Assembly: GCA_018697195.1 (NCBI GenBank)
Contig: CM031858.1
Coordinates: 76,604,663 to 76,668,662 of the forward strand
Source: Certhia americana
Taxonomy: Eukaryota > Chordata > Aves > Passeriformes > Certhiidae
Direction of reading: 5' to 3'
Length of the DNA: 64,000 nt
Each line of letters begins with the position of its first letter. Position 1 is the stretch's first letter. A program made the position numbers and the translations under genes. This document shows positions 1 to 12,500 of the stretch, piece after piece. The notes beneath the pieces were generated by a model, which did not search any database, was not told the origin of the DNA, and saw nothing but the letters and a program-made list of their open reading frames with translations.

Positions 1-1094
1 GGAAGATACAATGTGAGGGTAAACCAACTTGGGGAAAACACAGGGGTACACAGAATGAACCATTAACAGTAAAATCATCAACATTAAATAAAACAATTAA
101 TTAATATAAATACTGACTGCCACAAATGTACACATAAAGGTATCAGCAAAGGTAATGAAGTGATAGAGGTTCTAAATGCCGTTTTTCCAGGATATATCAT
201 TGACAATAACAAACATAACTTTGATGACAATTACCTATGCTAACCTAACAGCATAAGCGCTAATGGCTAACTAATGACCAAATAGCTGAAAATATAGTTT
301 ATTACATTTATTAAGTACGTTTTTTTTAAATTCAAACATATATGATCAACATGACCCTCAGATTAAGAGAATAAAATACTTCACTGTGAATGTTCAAGAG
401 GCTTCAAATTGAAATTTTTATTTCAATTTGAATTATAATTGAAATTTTTAATTTTTTTCTGTTTATTTATTTTCCCCCAAGGACTCTGAAATAAAACTAA
501 GTGGTTGTAATTAAATTGCAACCCAAATTAATATAATTTATCTTCAGTAATGTAGTAAATTGCTAGCATATAGTATGCCACAACATAAATTCAAAAAAGA
601 ACAGATTTAGGGGTAGGTGAAGAAGTAAAGTTTATTTCATGGTATAATTGATGTCAGAAAAAGATGATGTTATGTAAAGCCTTTAGAATCACCAGTTAGT
701 CTGAATCTTACAAAAGATGTCTTACAAGAATAATAAATACAGAAATACTGTATACAGAGAAAAGTATGACAGAAAAAAAAAAGTAGCCATAACTGTAAAG
801 GCTATGCTTACCAAGAAGGATATACAAATGCTGCTAAGGAAGAGGGTCCCAAAGTGTGAATTCTAGTTAGTCTTAAGACACTTTTGATGAAGAAAACAGA
901 ATAGTGTTCTGTAACATTGCATTGGAAAAACAGGATTGAAATACTGCTTACTGAACCACCAGAAAAGTCAGATTTCTTTAATCTAGAAGAAGGGAAGAAC
1001 TTGGTCCTGAGCAACTTAAACTGAGAGAGATTCCTAGCAGAAATGTCTTTCATTCACTTTGCCAGATCAACATGATAAGCAGTTTTTTGCTATT
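1..1094. other. AT-rich non-genic sequence
   Basis: No gene or recognisable repeat seen. Around 408-452 the motif TTGAAATTTTTA occurs twice and part of it can pair with itself, a short AT-rich imperfect repeat. An open minus-strand frame at 808-1053 lies just beyond the DIRS relic, where such an element would carry its tyrosine recombinase, but I could not find recombinase residues in it. Confidence 0.5.
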
Positions 1095-1133
1095 AAAAAG
1101 TATTCCTTTCTAAGCGGGAAGAGCTACTGTCTA

Positions 1134-1184
1134 ATCCCAGGAAACATCAAATCCTGGAACTTGGATGAGGATCACTGAAATTCT
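1134..1184 (-). pseudogene. DIRS-like pre-recombinase block
   Basis: The minus-strand peptide ISVILIQVPGFDVSWD resembles the DIRS motif AxVILIAPxWPxxxWF, which lies between RNase H and the recombinase. It is short, so support comes mainly from colinearity. Confidence 0.5.
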
Positions 1185-1366
1185 AGTGGAGTATTTTGCT
1201 GGTGTCACAAAATGAATGTGCTTTAAAAAGATATTTATCTGTTACAGACTTAGATATTGATGTCAGTGTTTAAGAAACTGACAAATGAGATCATTTCCAT
1301 GTTTCAAAATACCCAGTAGATTTTCAACAGCAATACATGTTGCCAGTGCATAGTTACTATTCATTA

Positions 1367-1495
1367 TCAATATGCATTTAAAGCAACTGTTCTTTCCAAA
1401 TGGATTTTAGAGCCAGAAAATACATAATGCTCCTTTATGGACTCTGATGTGAAGAGTTTGATTTCAGTGATATTTGCAATTTTTGGTGTCAGGAC
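1367..1495 (-). pseudogene. DIRS-like post-RNase H block
   Basis: The minus-strand peptide TEIKLFTSESIKEHYVFSG, then VALNAYW after the next ten residues, resembles the DIRS segment AEVDLFASRxxxxCPLWFSL...DALAHPW. It sits in the expected place after RNase H. Confidence 0.58.
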
Positions 1496-1573
1496 ATGTG
1501 TCCATCTGTCATTTACTAGAGTCTGCAATAGCTGATTTGTGCTGTTCAAGAGGTAGAATTGAGTGATCTAATA

Positions 1574-1702
1574 TATGGCCCATGCACCAATTCTAAAGAG
1601 TGGCTCTTCAGTAGAAAAATAAGGGGATACCTCATGTACTGCTGCAGTAACAACAGTAGTACTAATTCTCATGAGTACTTGAAATCGCAACGTCTGGAGG
1701 AA
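1574..1702 (-). pseudogene. DIRS-like RNase H second motif
   Basis: The minus-strand peptide includes QVLMRISTTVV and then PLFRIGAWAI, matching the DIRS block VLVRTDNTTVVAYINKQGGTRS...LLRLA..LWxWA. The catalytic TDN has become IS-, another loss of an active-site acid. It is frameshifted relative to the first RNase H motif. Confidence 0.65.
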
Positions 1703-1760
1703 AGGTAGGATACATGTCCCTGACCAGTCTGAGTTTCTGGATACTACCACCATATGATTG

Positions 1761-1835
1761 CCAAATCTTCACAATCCCTTGGGATACACATTCTAACTGT
1801 GCTCCCTGTCCATGTACAGATGAATGGAAGATGAG
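1761..1835 (-). pseudogene. DIRS-like RNase H first motif
   Basis: The minus-strand peptide LIFHSSVHGQGAQLE, followed by SQGIVKIW, matches the DIRS RNase H start (LVTTDASLxGWGAHL...QGxWS). The catalytic Asp of TDAS has been replaced (HSS), so this copy could not be active even without its frameshifts. Confidence 0.65.
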
Positions 1836-2322
1836 CCTGTGGCTCAAGGAGATTCCATGAAAGGACATGCTTTCTATACACTGTTAAGGTCGTTTCTTCC
1901 AGTGTATAGATTTATGCATGGGTTCACCTCTCTATAGCAAACATCAAACTAGATAATGCCTACTTAGCGCCAGATTTGAACATCAACTTCCTGCACCAAG
2001 GGGTGATAAGAATACATACTCTCATGTCAACAAGAAACAAATGTGCATTTTGTCAGTGTATGGTGGGTGTTGTATATATAGAGAGGAGATGAGCTGGATC
2101 AAAATCCTTTCTGCCGTAGACTTTGATAGTGCTCTTGGGAGTTCTATCCCCTGACCATGCCAGATTCTAGAGAACAGAGCATTCCTGTGTTTTTGTTCAT
2201 ACAATCAGCTGTTTGGAGAAAAAAACCTAAGCCTCATTCTTTACCAGTCAGTTATCAAGACATGGATCTGACTGTCAAGGATCAGAACCTTTACTGGTGT
2301 ATCAATTTATTCAGGAATTTTT

Positions 2323-2388
2323 CACATCATGTAGTAAAACTCTGCTATCAAATTATGTAGTGTCCCTGGTGGCCAGCCAGTCCCACAA
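2323..2388 (-). pseudogene. DIRS-like RT to RNase H connection fragment
   Basis: The minus-strand reading LWDWLATRDTT, stop, FDSRVLLHDV resembles the DIRS linker LLGLLAS...PLGLLHMRPLQ. It has one in-frame stop and lies in a different frame from the RT core. Alone it would be weak; its position between RT and RNase H supports it. Confidence 0.5.
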
Positions 2389-2723
2389 AATCAGGAAAAG
2401 TTGGTCTCCACCTCTTCTCAGAATGTGCAAATCCCATGCTTACCAAATTGCTATCTGCAGGCTAATTGCCTTTTCTTTGGTATCTCATAGATTCTTATAT
2501 TCACTTGAATACTTGAGATGCTGTCACCATCTCAACAATTTAGTTGCTGTCTGTGTTCTCCCTTTATTGTCATACATGGCTTTAGCTCACTTTTTCATTC
2601 CTTAGCAACAGACTTCATAAAAAATTGAATCAAGATCACACCACTGTGTTGTGCCAAATGAGGTCTGAAGTGACAGGCTGAAGGTTACAGCTTGCTATCA
2701 CTGCAACTAGAAATGTCATTGAA

Positions 2724-2858
2724 CACCTGCTCATTAAATACATTCAGTGCCATGTGAAAACCAAAGTCCAGAAGCTCGAATGGATAATGATCCTTGTCTA
2801 TTGTGAATCTAAGCCATTTAGAGTACAAAGAGCTGGTAGAGACCTGGAAAAAAGCTTC
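2724..2858 (-). pseudogene. DIRS-like reverse transcriptase core fragment
   Basis: The minus-strand peptide runs EAFFQV, then KWLRFTIDKDHYPFELLDFG, then MALNVFNEQV. This lines up with the DIRS RT core DAYFHVPI..RKYLRF....Y.F..LPFGLS.APRVFTK. The catalytic Asp of the first motif has become Glu (EAFF for DAYF), LPFG has become LDFG, and the second catalytic motif (YxDD) is not found before the next stop. It sits in an open frame of 70 codons (2685-2897) that is not a real gene. Confidence 0.68.
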
Positions 2859-3891
2859 AGAATGAGATGCGGGAATCAGCCTTTTTCTCTTGAACAAGAG
2901 GATTATTCACAACAAATCAGTATGCTGCAACTGAATTTTTCAGAACATGTGGTTCAGGTTGCTCCAATCTGAAAGTATTCTTTAATAACAGAAAGGAACT
3001 AATTTAAGACTTAAAACACTGCTATGGACTTCTCTTTGTAAAAAAGCCAATCCCCACATATCTTCTGTCAAGCCAAGATTCAGTGATTATAACTGAAATC
3101 CTACCTGATCAGTGAACTACAGAACTCCAGTTCTAATTATAGAGGAAGAAAAACTCTAAGAAAATAATGTTATTCTATTATAAAAAATCAATTAAAATTA
3201 ATAGTAATATAGTTCAAACTACTCACATTTCCCAGTGATTGTCTCTTTTTAATGCTATAGTCACTCTTCTGCTCTCCAGGCAGGCCCTAAGGCTGATGTC
3301 TTCAGTCTGAACTACTGGGGAGAGGGGAAAGGTAAAGCAAAAACACCTTCCTTCATCCTTTCCTGGGAGGTTAAGTTTTATCATATTGATGGTTTCATCC
3401 TCCTCACTCTGGATCCATTTGGAGTAATTTAATGTATTTCCTGACATATTTTACATCTTGTTTTCTGCAGTGTAGGCAAGTCCATGTTGCACTGAAGTTT
3501 TGCAGTTCCTCCTTTTTTGTGTTCTCTACCCTCATAGCGATTGGAACTGGGGGAAGTTTGGTCATCTGTGGAGAAAAATTATTTGGGAACTGATTTTCTG
3601 GTCTGCCCCAGTATGAATTTTGTTGCATTCTCAGTGAGTTGAAGCTGATAGCCTGTGTGTGAGCTCTGAAAATCATGGTGCCTTTATGAGATGAGTTGTT
3701 TCTAGAAGCTGCTCTCAACAGGAAGCTGTTTGTGAAAGATACAGTTTAGCCCAGTGCAATTTTGATGAAAGAAACAATAGAAAAAAAATCTAATGCAGTG
3801 CCTCAATTCAAAGATATCTGATCTACAAAATGACCGGAAAGGCAGAGTCTGCCCAAACTGTGAGGATAGATCAAACTGACAAGAAAAAAAT

Positions 3892-3914
3892 ATTATAGCA
3901 ATAATTGCTATAAT
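3892..3914. repeat. Perfect short palindrome
   Basis: Two 11-bp arms, ATTATAGCAAT and ATTGCTATAAT, are exact reverse complements separated by one base. AT-rich; could be chance or a small MITE-like hairpin. Confidence 0.8.
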
Positions 3915-4778
3915 TCTCCAGGGCTCAATAAGGAAACTGGTCAGAGATTTGGAACTGACTTATGAAGATAGAAGTTAAAACATTTGTCATAGCAAATTTA
4001 ATTTAGTTTGACAGTCAGAAGCAAATATGAAATGTTGAAATGTTAAGAGAAAGAACAAAATATACTGTCTTCACTTTTCAAGAGAGTATGCCCAGGAATT
4101 CAGTCTTTCTTGGTCTTAGTGATAGGGATATATAGGTACATTTTTCTATAATACATAAAAGTTTATGAATCTTTGCATTTAATAATAATTGCACCTTTAG
4201 TTGTATGAAATGCTAGCCAAAGCATATGCATTGTCTTCAGGACTTTTAAATGAGAAATTGGTTCAGAGGATGAGATGCATGTTTCACATGTAACAAAATT
4301 TCCATTGTAAGATGGTGCATTACACAAAAATCAGGAAAAAAATACATAAACATATAATCATAGTAAAGGACTTAAACAGAATTTATAAAACATGTTTTAC
4401 TGAATAAAAGGTTTACTTTGATTCATAACATGATTACTAAAGCAAATTTATTTGTGAATTAAATGCCTGCAAATACTATGCTGACTAAAATTTATTTCAA
4501 AAGCTTGGTAAATGATCCATTTATATTAAAACAAAAAACAAAAAAACAAAATAAAATAAAAAGCCCAGCCACATAAAAACTGAGCTTTGGAGGAATTTGG
4601 AGAAAGTGATACTTACATGGTATGATAATTGAAAGGCAATCTAAAACCAAGGCAAAACACAAAAACGGGGAAATAATAAAAGGGCTTGAGGATATAAGAA
4701 AATAAACAGGAGAGGGAAAATTCAATTACTGGGAAAATTAATAAACAATGAGAAAAAAGGTGTGCTCTCATCTATTTT

Positions 4779-4814
4779 TATATATATATATATATATAAA
4801 AAAAAAAAAAAAAA
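4779..4814. repeat. (TA)n followed by A-run microsatellite
   Basis: About ten TA dinucleotides run directly into a run of 17 A. Confidence 0.95.
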
Positions 4815-5245
4815 TGCTGGGGAAACAGCCAGAAGGGAATACAGGCATAACTGAAATGCAGTAGGTGTAGTCTTTGAAACCATCTTTTTTACTGGAAAAC
4901 TAAAATGCTAAGGTGTTACAGAACAGATTCTGATAAATTATTTTAACATTAGAAAAAAAAGAAAGGATGGAAAGGTGAGAGTAGAGCAAATACTGAAATT
5001 CATCTGAGAGAATAATGCAAGAGCTGGTTCTGCAGTGGAGAGAAAGAAGAATATTAAAGTGTGATATATCATCAGTGGGAGAATTGTGGGAATGAAACAT
5101 CCTTTTACATTTATGTAAAATATGTAAATTTTGAGAACATAGCAGTGACATCGCCATAAGTAGTAGATACCTAAACTGAACTATTAATGACCTTAGAACA
5201 AGGGAATATGTGTGAATAAATTTGCCTATAAATCTATTCGTTCCC

Positions 5246-5747
5246 CTGTCAGGAGACCACACCTGGAATATTGTGTTCAGTTTTGGTACTCAACATGCAA
5301 AAGAGATGTGGGCAGTCTGGAGAGGGTCTAGAGAAGGACAATAGAGATGATCAAAGATCTGAGAAGCATGCCATATGAGGAAAGGCTGTGAGAACCTGAT
5401 TTGTACAACCTGGAAAAAAGAAGGTTTAGGACAGCCTTCATTGCTGTGTTCCAGTGTTTGAAGGGTGGTTACAGAAGAGATGGAGACTCTCTTTTGACAA
5501 GGAGTCACAGATACAAGTTACCCCTCCAGTGATTCCTATTAGACAAAAAAAGGAAATTTTTCACAATGAGACAATGATCCATTGGAATAATCTTCCCAGA
5601 GAAGTGGTGAATTCCCCAATGTGGAACATTTCCAAGATGCAGCTGGACAGGATGCTAGGCCATCTTGTCTGGATCATGCTATTGCCAAGAAAGGTTGGAC
5701 CACATGATCCCTGAAGTCCCCTTCCAGCCTGGTATTCTATGATTCTA
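5246..5747 (+). mobile_element. 5'-truncated CR1 LINE with 3' end
   Basis: The plus strand encodes the CR1 RT C-terminal motif [11 protein letters not shown] from 5254, continuing through SLERV and LEKRRF with in-frame stops. The CR1 3' UTR follows, including GAAGTGGTGAATTC-like and CCTTCCAGCCTGGTATTCTA sequence. It ends in the CR1 3' tail ATTCTATGATTCTA at 5734-5747. CR1 copies are usually 5'-truncated by incomplete reverse transcription, as here. Dead copy. Confidence 0.93.
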
Positions 5748-8700
5748 AGATAATGCAGTCCTATTCACACTTAAACAAACAAAAATAAAATCTACTTATA
5801 TTTCTTGGTGAGATAATTCATTGCACTGGACAATAATGTACACCAGTTAACATTTTCAAATGTCAAGCATATCTGTTTAAATGCATTAGTACCTTTGCAG
5901 ATTAGGTATATAAAATTTTGACCTTCTGAATGATCACGTTAACAGTTAAGACAAATCTACATATATCAAGTAACCTAGAATATTTGTTGTAAAGCTAAAA
6001 ATACTTTGAATCAATTCATGCAAGATTAGATAAGAACTTGCAAAGGGCAGAAGGAAGATGCAAAACTGCATATTCAGCTAAATGTTGATTACCGCAAATA
6101 CAGTACTTTCAATCTGAATTTGAGATCACAAAAAATACATATATCTGTTACATCAAAAATTTACATGCAAGCATAAACTCAAATATAAACTGAAACCAAA
6201 ACTGTTATAAAGAGCTGTTTCATTACTGTGTGTGATCTGTTAAAATAAACCAAACACTTCACATTAGGTAATACTAAAATTGGACTGGTAGGTGTTTTTT
6301 AAGTATTGCCTTTTGAAAAATAAATAATTAACATCAGAGTGCATTCCAAATTTGTCTTTGTCCATGAAACTATACATATATACACCTTGAAATAGCAACA
6401 AATGTTATATATTTTTTCAGTGGATTTATCCACCAAAGTGTATTAACCAAATTGATGAAGCTAGGTTTCAAAATAGACCCTGTTTTAATACTGCTATTAG
6501 GAAAAATGTTTTTTCCTTAAAAGGCATAAAATTGTTCATCTGGTTTGTGTTTCCATTTGTGAAGATTTTATTTTCACTCCAGCACATTTATTCGCAATAT
6601 CAGGTTAGAAGTAGATAAAAGTGACTTTGTCTATGCCTATAACTTCCTAGAGTGCCCATGAATTCAGTTAAAACCAGAATGATTCTCTCCTTCCTGGAAC
6701 ACCCATTTCACTCCCATCTGTTTAAAATGTAATGATTTATTTAAAAATCTGTAAAAGTGTGCAAAACAAATGTTTTATGCTCACTTTTCTTACAGAAAGT
6801 AATGGCAATCCCAATCCAGTCAACCCAAAAAAAGACATACTAATATGTAATAACATCTTAATTTAATCTTTTAAAAATTCCTTTTGCACTGAAAAATTTT
6901 ATGCTCACATTATATTTAAGAACACCAAGAGAAGAATTTAGATTTATATTTTGCATACTAGGAAGACAAGTTATACAGCATTTCAAGTAACATTTTTTCC
7001 TCTCCTGCCTTCTCCTTGTTTCCATCTACAGGATAAAAACCACTCAGGGAATGAGCAGGTCATCAATTTTACTTTGTATTTACATCATTCAATATGCACA
7101 ACCAGATCTTACTGTTTTCCATACTAATGTAGGACCAAGAATAGAATTAATAATATCCTGTTGTTCTTTTCTATATTACTGCTTATTTTTCTGGCTATAC
7201 AATAATTTAAGGACTTTAATATTCACAAGACAGCCATTAAGCAAGAAAGGATTATTGCTCACAGTTCACAGATGGGTTCTTGTTGCACTTACTTGAAAAT
7301 ACTTTATCAAAATGCAATAAAGATTGAATTCCAAATTCAAAAAGTATAGATTTTTAGAATTGCTGATCATTCACATGTCTCATTCTCAGTGGAAGCTGTA
7401 ACTACCTATGCTACCTAATCCCAGGTATTTATGTGAAGAAAGGTTTTTAATGACTTCTTGGTCAAGAAGAAGGAGTCTGCTTAAATGATGCAGGGTTGGA
7501 TCCAAAACAAGGGAACCAAATATTATTTCCCTATATAAAATCTGGATTTAAGCAACTTCTTTTAACATTCAGTGGAATTACAGACTCATTTAAATTACAG
7601 TGGACCACTAGAAGCCATCTAATATAATTCCTGGCTTGGTTGTCCATGGTCTTTGTCAATCAGGTCCATTGCCATGGACAGATAGTCCAGTTTTTCCAAT
7701 GTACTGGATACATTTGATTACCTTCACTTGAAGAATTATCTCTATATATCTAATAGGAATTTCCCTTGCTGCAATTAGTGTTTTCTGTTACCCTGCACTT
7801 CCAAGAAGAGCACTCTGGACTGAGGTAGAACATGTCTAGAAAAGTGTTCATCCTCTGATTATCAGCAAAGAAGGGGATGACAATTCAGATAAGAAACTGA
7901 AGCTTTTTACAGAAGAAATGAAGAGCAGATAACTGCTTTGTGACTTTTGTTGAATTACAGTATTGCCTGACTCATGATAAATTACAGGCAAGAGATTTAG
8001 ATTTTCTGAGATAGCAAAGTCCCAGTTCAGCTGATTACATATCAAAAGAGTACAAAAAAAAATATACAGTAACTAGATTAAATTTACCCTTCCAAATTCT
8101 GAAAACTGGTAAACTAGAAGAATACAAGACCAGGAGCCAGAACCCCAACAGGAATGTGTCAGTAATCTAGAAAAAATAGAGAATAAAAAAAGTTGTCACT
8201 CACATTAATTGCATTTTTATGTCATGAAGGTGAAGAGGCTCTAGTTATTAATTATTGTGTTAGACAACGTGTTAACTATACACTATAGATATGAGTATAA
8301 TTACAGTAATGCAATATCTAGAAAATTACAAAACAATATAAATAGTAGTCCTTTAGGAATAAATAGACATGAAGTACAGTGTCATTTCAAAATTCAAAAT
8401 GTTGTCAGAAATAACTTGCGAGCTGCCACATGAGAACTTTATCTTGCAACTGAAAGCCTCCAATTTAAACAATTTGCTGTACAATAGAAGACAATTAAAT
8501 CAGAAAAATAATTTTTAGATAATTGCTATGTCAAATAATATGGAATGGGACTTTTAAAATTTTATCATTAAAATTTATGAAAAAAAAAAGTTTAAATACT
8601 ATTCCCCCAAAAAGAAAATGTCCTTTCATTAAAAAAAACCCAAAAAAACAAACCTACAAAAACAAACCAAAAAACCCCCAACCATCCAACCAACCAAAGA

Positions 8701-9014
8701 AAACAAAAACAAAGCAGAAAAACTTTTACAGCAAGTATGCTTTTGGAAAAAAATATGTGGAAAATGAATGCTGATTTACAAAGGGAACTATCATGTGATA
8801 CTATTAATAAAAGAAGCTAACAACACTTATTCATATTGAACTGAGTGAAACAAAATCTTGGAAGATGTAATGTCTGTGAAATTACTTTGACCTCCAATGC
8901 TTTTAGCTAATCTACATGGACAGATTAATTTTAGAAACATGTATTTAGTAATGGAAGAGCATAAAATCTAACTTTATGACTGCAATTCTGATTTTGAGTA
9001 ACTAACTGCATACT
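5748..9014. other. AT-rich non-genic sequence
   Basis: No gene seen. A plus-strand open frame at 7051-7296 and an A/C-biased one at 8523-8774 are composition-driven. A block near 7600-7720 (CTAGAAGCCATCTAATATAA and following) has a faint CR1 3'-UTR flavour but is too short to call. Confidence 0.5.
8620..8735. repeat. A/C low-complexity tract
   Basis: The strand is almost entirely A and C, with AAAC, AACC and CCAACCATCC units. Its short ORF is lysine, proline and threonine rich, as expected from composition alone. Confidence 0.85.
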
Positions 9015-9567
9015 TGTGGTAGGTTGACCTTAGCTGGAGGCCAGGAGCCAACCAAGCAGCTGAATCACTCCCCCTTCCCAGATGGACAGGGGAGAGAAAA
9101 TAAAATGAAAAAGTCTCCTAATTTCTGATAAGGCAGTTTACCAAAGCACAAGCAAAGAAAAAACCCAAAGATTTTGTTTTCCTCTTCCCACCAGGAAGTG
9201 ATGTCCAGCCTCTTCCTGGGAAGCAGGGCTCCAGCACACATAGTGTTTGTTCTGGAAGGCAAACATTGTAAATAACAAATGTCATCTTTTCCTTTGCTTT
9301 TTACATCTGAGTTGATGTCATATGGTATGGAATGTCCATTTCATTAATTTGGATCTGCTGGCCTGGTTCTGTCCCTTGCCAGGATTCTAGCTCACCTCCA
9401 GCCTGCTAATGGCAGGGGAGTGTTGGAGACAGCGCTGATACTGTGCCAGTGCTGCTCAGCAGTACCCAAAACTCTGGTGTTCTCTCAACACCTTTCCAGC
9501 CACCAATGCAGAGCACAGCACTGTGAGGCCCTCTGTGGTGAAAATTATCTTGGTCATATCCAATGCA
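9015..9567 (-). mobile_element. Avian ERV LTR, near full length
   Basis: On the plus strand the reverse-complemented LTR starts TGTGGTAGGTTGACCTTAGC and passes through CACTCCCCCTTCCCAGATGG, GTCATATGGTATGGAATGTC and GCTGCTCAGCAGTACCC. It ends CCAATGCA at 9567. This is a widespread avian LTR family recognised by its ends and by the segment that reads, in sense, GACATTCCATACCATATGAC. I could not find a convincing target duplication. No retroviral coding sequence flanks it, so it is a solo LTR. Confidence 0.82.
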
Positions 9568-12500
9568 ATTTTCTTAGCTGAGTGACAAAAATATACTCTC
9601 ATTTAACCTCTAATCATTTACTGAAGCACAAACAGAAAGATTCTAAAAATGTGAGAAAAGTTCTTGAAATTAAGTTTCCTACAATATGCAAATGGTTATT
9701 TGGAGAATCTACAAAAGAGTTCAGGAGTGAAGATTTTTCCATGGATTCCATGTAATTTTTTGGTTTCAGGATCTCAGGGTCTAGGTAGGAGCTCTGAAAT
9801 GTTCTGGAGCTCACATAGTATGATGAGTTATTCTGGGCTGTATGAACTTATCCAAATTCTTAACACACAAGCACATTTCTGGGTTTTGCTTAAACTAGAA
9901 GAAAGGCTGTGTTCATTTAATTACAGAAAGTTCTGTGTAGAGAGTCATTACATTTGCTGAGAAGTATTCCTGCTGGTAGAATCAGTTAGCCATCTAATAC
10001 AATGCACCAGCAATACTTTTACTGGAAGTATGATTTTTGTACAAAAAGATAACACCGTTTATATCAGATAGAGAAACCTCTACAAACAAACAAACAAACA
10101 AACAAACAAACAAACAAAAACCAAAACAAAAACATGTTTCCAGAACAATGTCTTTGTGAATGTTTCTGCAGATGAGATGGAACTATTTTATTAAAAGGCA
10201 TTGCTGCAACTTTTGAGCTTCCAATCAAAGATATTCCTAAGATTATTCCAGTGTTTAACCCCTGGGGTATAAAATAAACACTACATTTCTTGAAATTTTC
10301 AATCTAATTTGTCTCATGAGGGTTCTGATTGTAACTCAAGCAACTGAAGCATATGCAAAACTTGAAAGGGCAAGCATAGTTTTCAAGAAATTTGAGCAAG
10401 TAATAATTTTGCATTTTCTATGTAGCGTTTATTAATGATTACAACAGCTTAGCATATCAAAGACCTTAGTAGAATTAAATTATTTTACATAGTATCTAAT
10501 GGACTACTCAATAAATACTAATTCTATGCTACAATTCCTATGCTAAATGGGACTATAAATATTGTTGCAGCTGAGTAGCAAAGCGGAGTCAATGACACTG
10601 GTCATTGTATTAGCCTTGTTTCATTGCATCTTGTCTTCAATCTGTTGTCCATATTACCACAGCCTTTTAAAAACTATGGCTTAGATTATTACTTTGTAAA
10701 TTTTAATACTATTTAATTAATTATTTAATGTAATTTCAGCATCATAAATTTAGTTTGGTCTCCAAATTCCATTAACAGAATTTTTATTCTTACTACTGTG
10801 TCACCAAAATATTAAATTAAGTATTGGATAGTCCCAAACTGAACAGATCTCCCAGTATTTTGTCAAAAAAGGTGGCTGTGGGAAATATTTCCTGTTCCTA
10901 CTATATGTGAAGAATATATTTTAATGAAAATAACAAACTTCTAAAATTGAAAACAAAATATTTACAAAATTCATTTATAGAATAATTATTGCAGAAACTG
11001 ACTTATTAACTTATTTCAATTATAAATCAATTTTAACTCATTTTGCACAATTTAGGCAATTTCAAGATATTGGATATTGAGAACAAGGAAGTAAAGTATT
11101 AAGCAACAGTATTTACTTCACTGGTCATAGTAGGTCTCCTATATTTAGCATTTCTAGCCTAAATACTTTTACTTTTTTCTTGATATCTTTATTTTAGATG
11201 ATTAAGGTTTATACTAAGCAATTTTTTCCACCTTCATAAAGTCTTCTGTATTCATATAATTATGTGAGATTTCTTTTATTCCTCTAAGTATCTAAAAATA
11301 ATTTTCCAGGTTTTATCAAATTGTTTTGTCATTAAAATCAATGATGTCAACTGTCAACAGCAATTGAAATACAGTTAAGAGAAAGCTGGATTTTTTTCCT
11401 TTTTTTCCCTTCTTAAATATCACCAGTTTGATTCCACTTCTATCAATCAGGCCACTGTATCTAACTAACTCCCTTAAGCCTTTTAGATGTCACTCTGCTC
11501 TTTTGTTTCCATTACAACATCTGTACATGTCACACTGGAGAATTACACTAATTTGCCTGATATTTTCCAATATTTCATGTAAAGCTGCAAGGCAACTACT
11601 TAAGAAGTAAAAGCCTAACGAGTTTTTGTTTGTTTCTTTTAAAGAGACTCAGAGTAGCCACACATCATTCTGAAATCCCCTCTGCCGATATATGAGAAAG
11701 CCAAGCCCTGCCTAGGGCTGGCTCTGGTATCCCAGCAGTATGACATGTAGGCTATATACTCCCTTGAATTATAAGTTGCATGGATGATTTTATGGTGGTA
11801 ACTCAACTCTGACAAGATCTTCTTTCCTGAAACTGAATCTCCTTACACTGCTGTATTATGTAAGCTCAGAGCTTCTTGAACCTAAAGAATTCCAGTCTTC
11901 AACAAAATTAAGGTGTCTTGCATTTACTAGTAACTTACTTAGTCCTATTAAGACTACCCAGCCGTTAAGGAAGGCTCATTTCCTTCTCTGGATCATAAAG
12001 GAATCATTCTGAATAAGCTTACATATACTTTTCCTCCGCATGAAATATATGGAGCCATGTATCATCAGGAATAAAACATCAGGCAACAACAAAGGCAGGC
12101 TGCTTCTGGGAGGGACAAGGAGTTAAGCATGGCAAGGCAGGCAGAGGCAGTTGTCATACTAACAATTTATGATCTTTCAGCTAATGAAAAACAAAGGCCT
12201 GAAGCAACTATCTCAATTTCTTTGCTTGCAAATTGCACTTCTGTGTAATTTTGGGTTTTAGAATATAATAAGGAAGAGAGGCAGAATTTTAGTTTACAGA
12301 AGGATGGATTGATTAAAAATGGAAAACACAAGACTTTCATGCAGAAGTAGGTTTAAAATTTTCCCTTCAACAAAAACAACACTTTTTTTTCTTATGATGT
12401 AACCCATCATGTTCTTTTTAGGAGGAATTTATACAAAATACTTTAACTGAGATTCATATGCTGAATAAAGCCTCTGTTTTCTCTTATATTCAAAGATAAA

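Larger units (their letters stand above)
1095..3035 (-). mobile_element. Degenerate DIRS-like tyrosine-recombinase retrotransposon relic
   Basis: Minus-strand translation gives short segments that match the order of DIRS polyproteins: RT core (2724-2858), RT-RNase H connection (2323-2388), RNase H first motif (1761-1835), RNase H second motif (1574-1702), a block resembling the DIRS motif DLFAS (1367-1495) and a block resembling VILIAPxWP (1134-1184). The segments fall in different frames with stops between them, so the element is long dead. A weak match to the N-terminal RT motif (RPVLDLRxLN type) at about 2960-3031 carries in-frame stops. I did not find gag, the recombinase or the terminal repeats. 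DIRS elements copy through RNA and integrate with a tyrosine recombinase, leaving no target duplication. The assignment rests on motif order recalled from the family. A distant ERV or other RT element is the alternative, but LRF..Y.F..L.FG followed by this RNase H fits DIRS best. Confidence 0.68.
3036..5245. other. AT-rich non-genic sequence
   Basis: No gene recognised. Two overlapping minus-strand open frames at 3223-3447 and 3404-3718 lie where a DIRS gag would be expected, but I see no gag signature beyond one C-x2-C-like pair, so they are not called. Confidence 0.5.

Noticed and set aside
3223..3718. Overlapping minus-strand ORFs as a DIRS gag
   Set aside because: Position fits, but no gag-like motif could be identified.
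7600..7820. Possible minus-strand CR1 3' UTR
   Set aside because: Only scattered resemblance; no terminal octamer tail or RT sequence.
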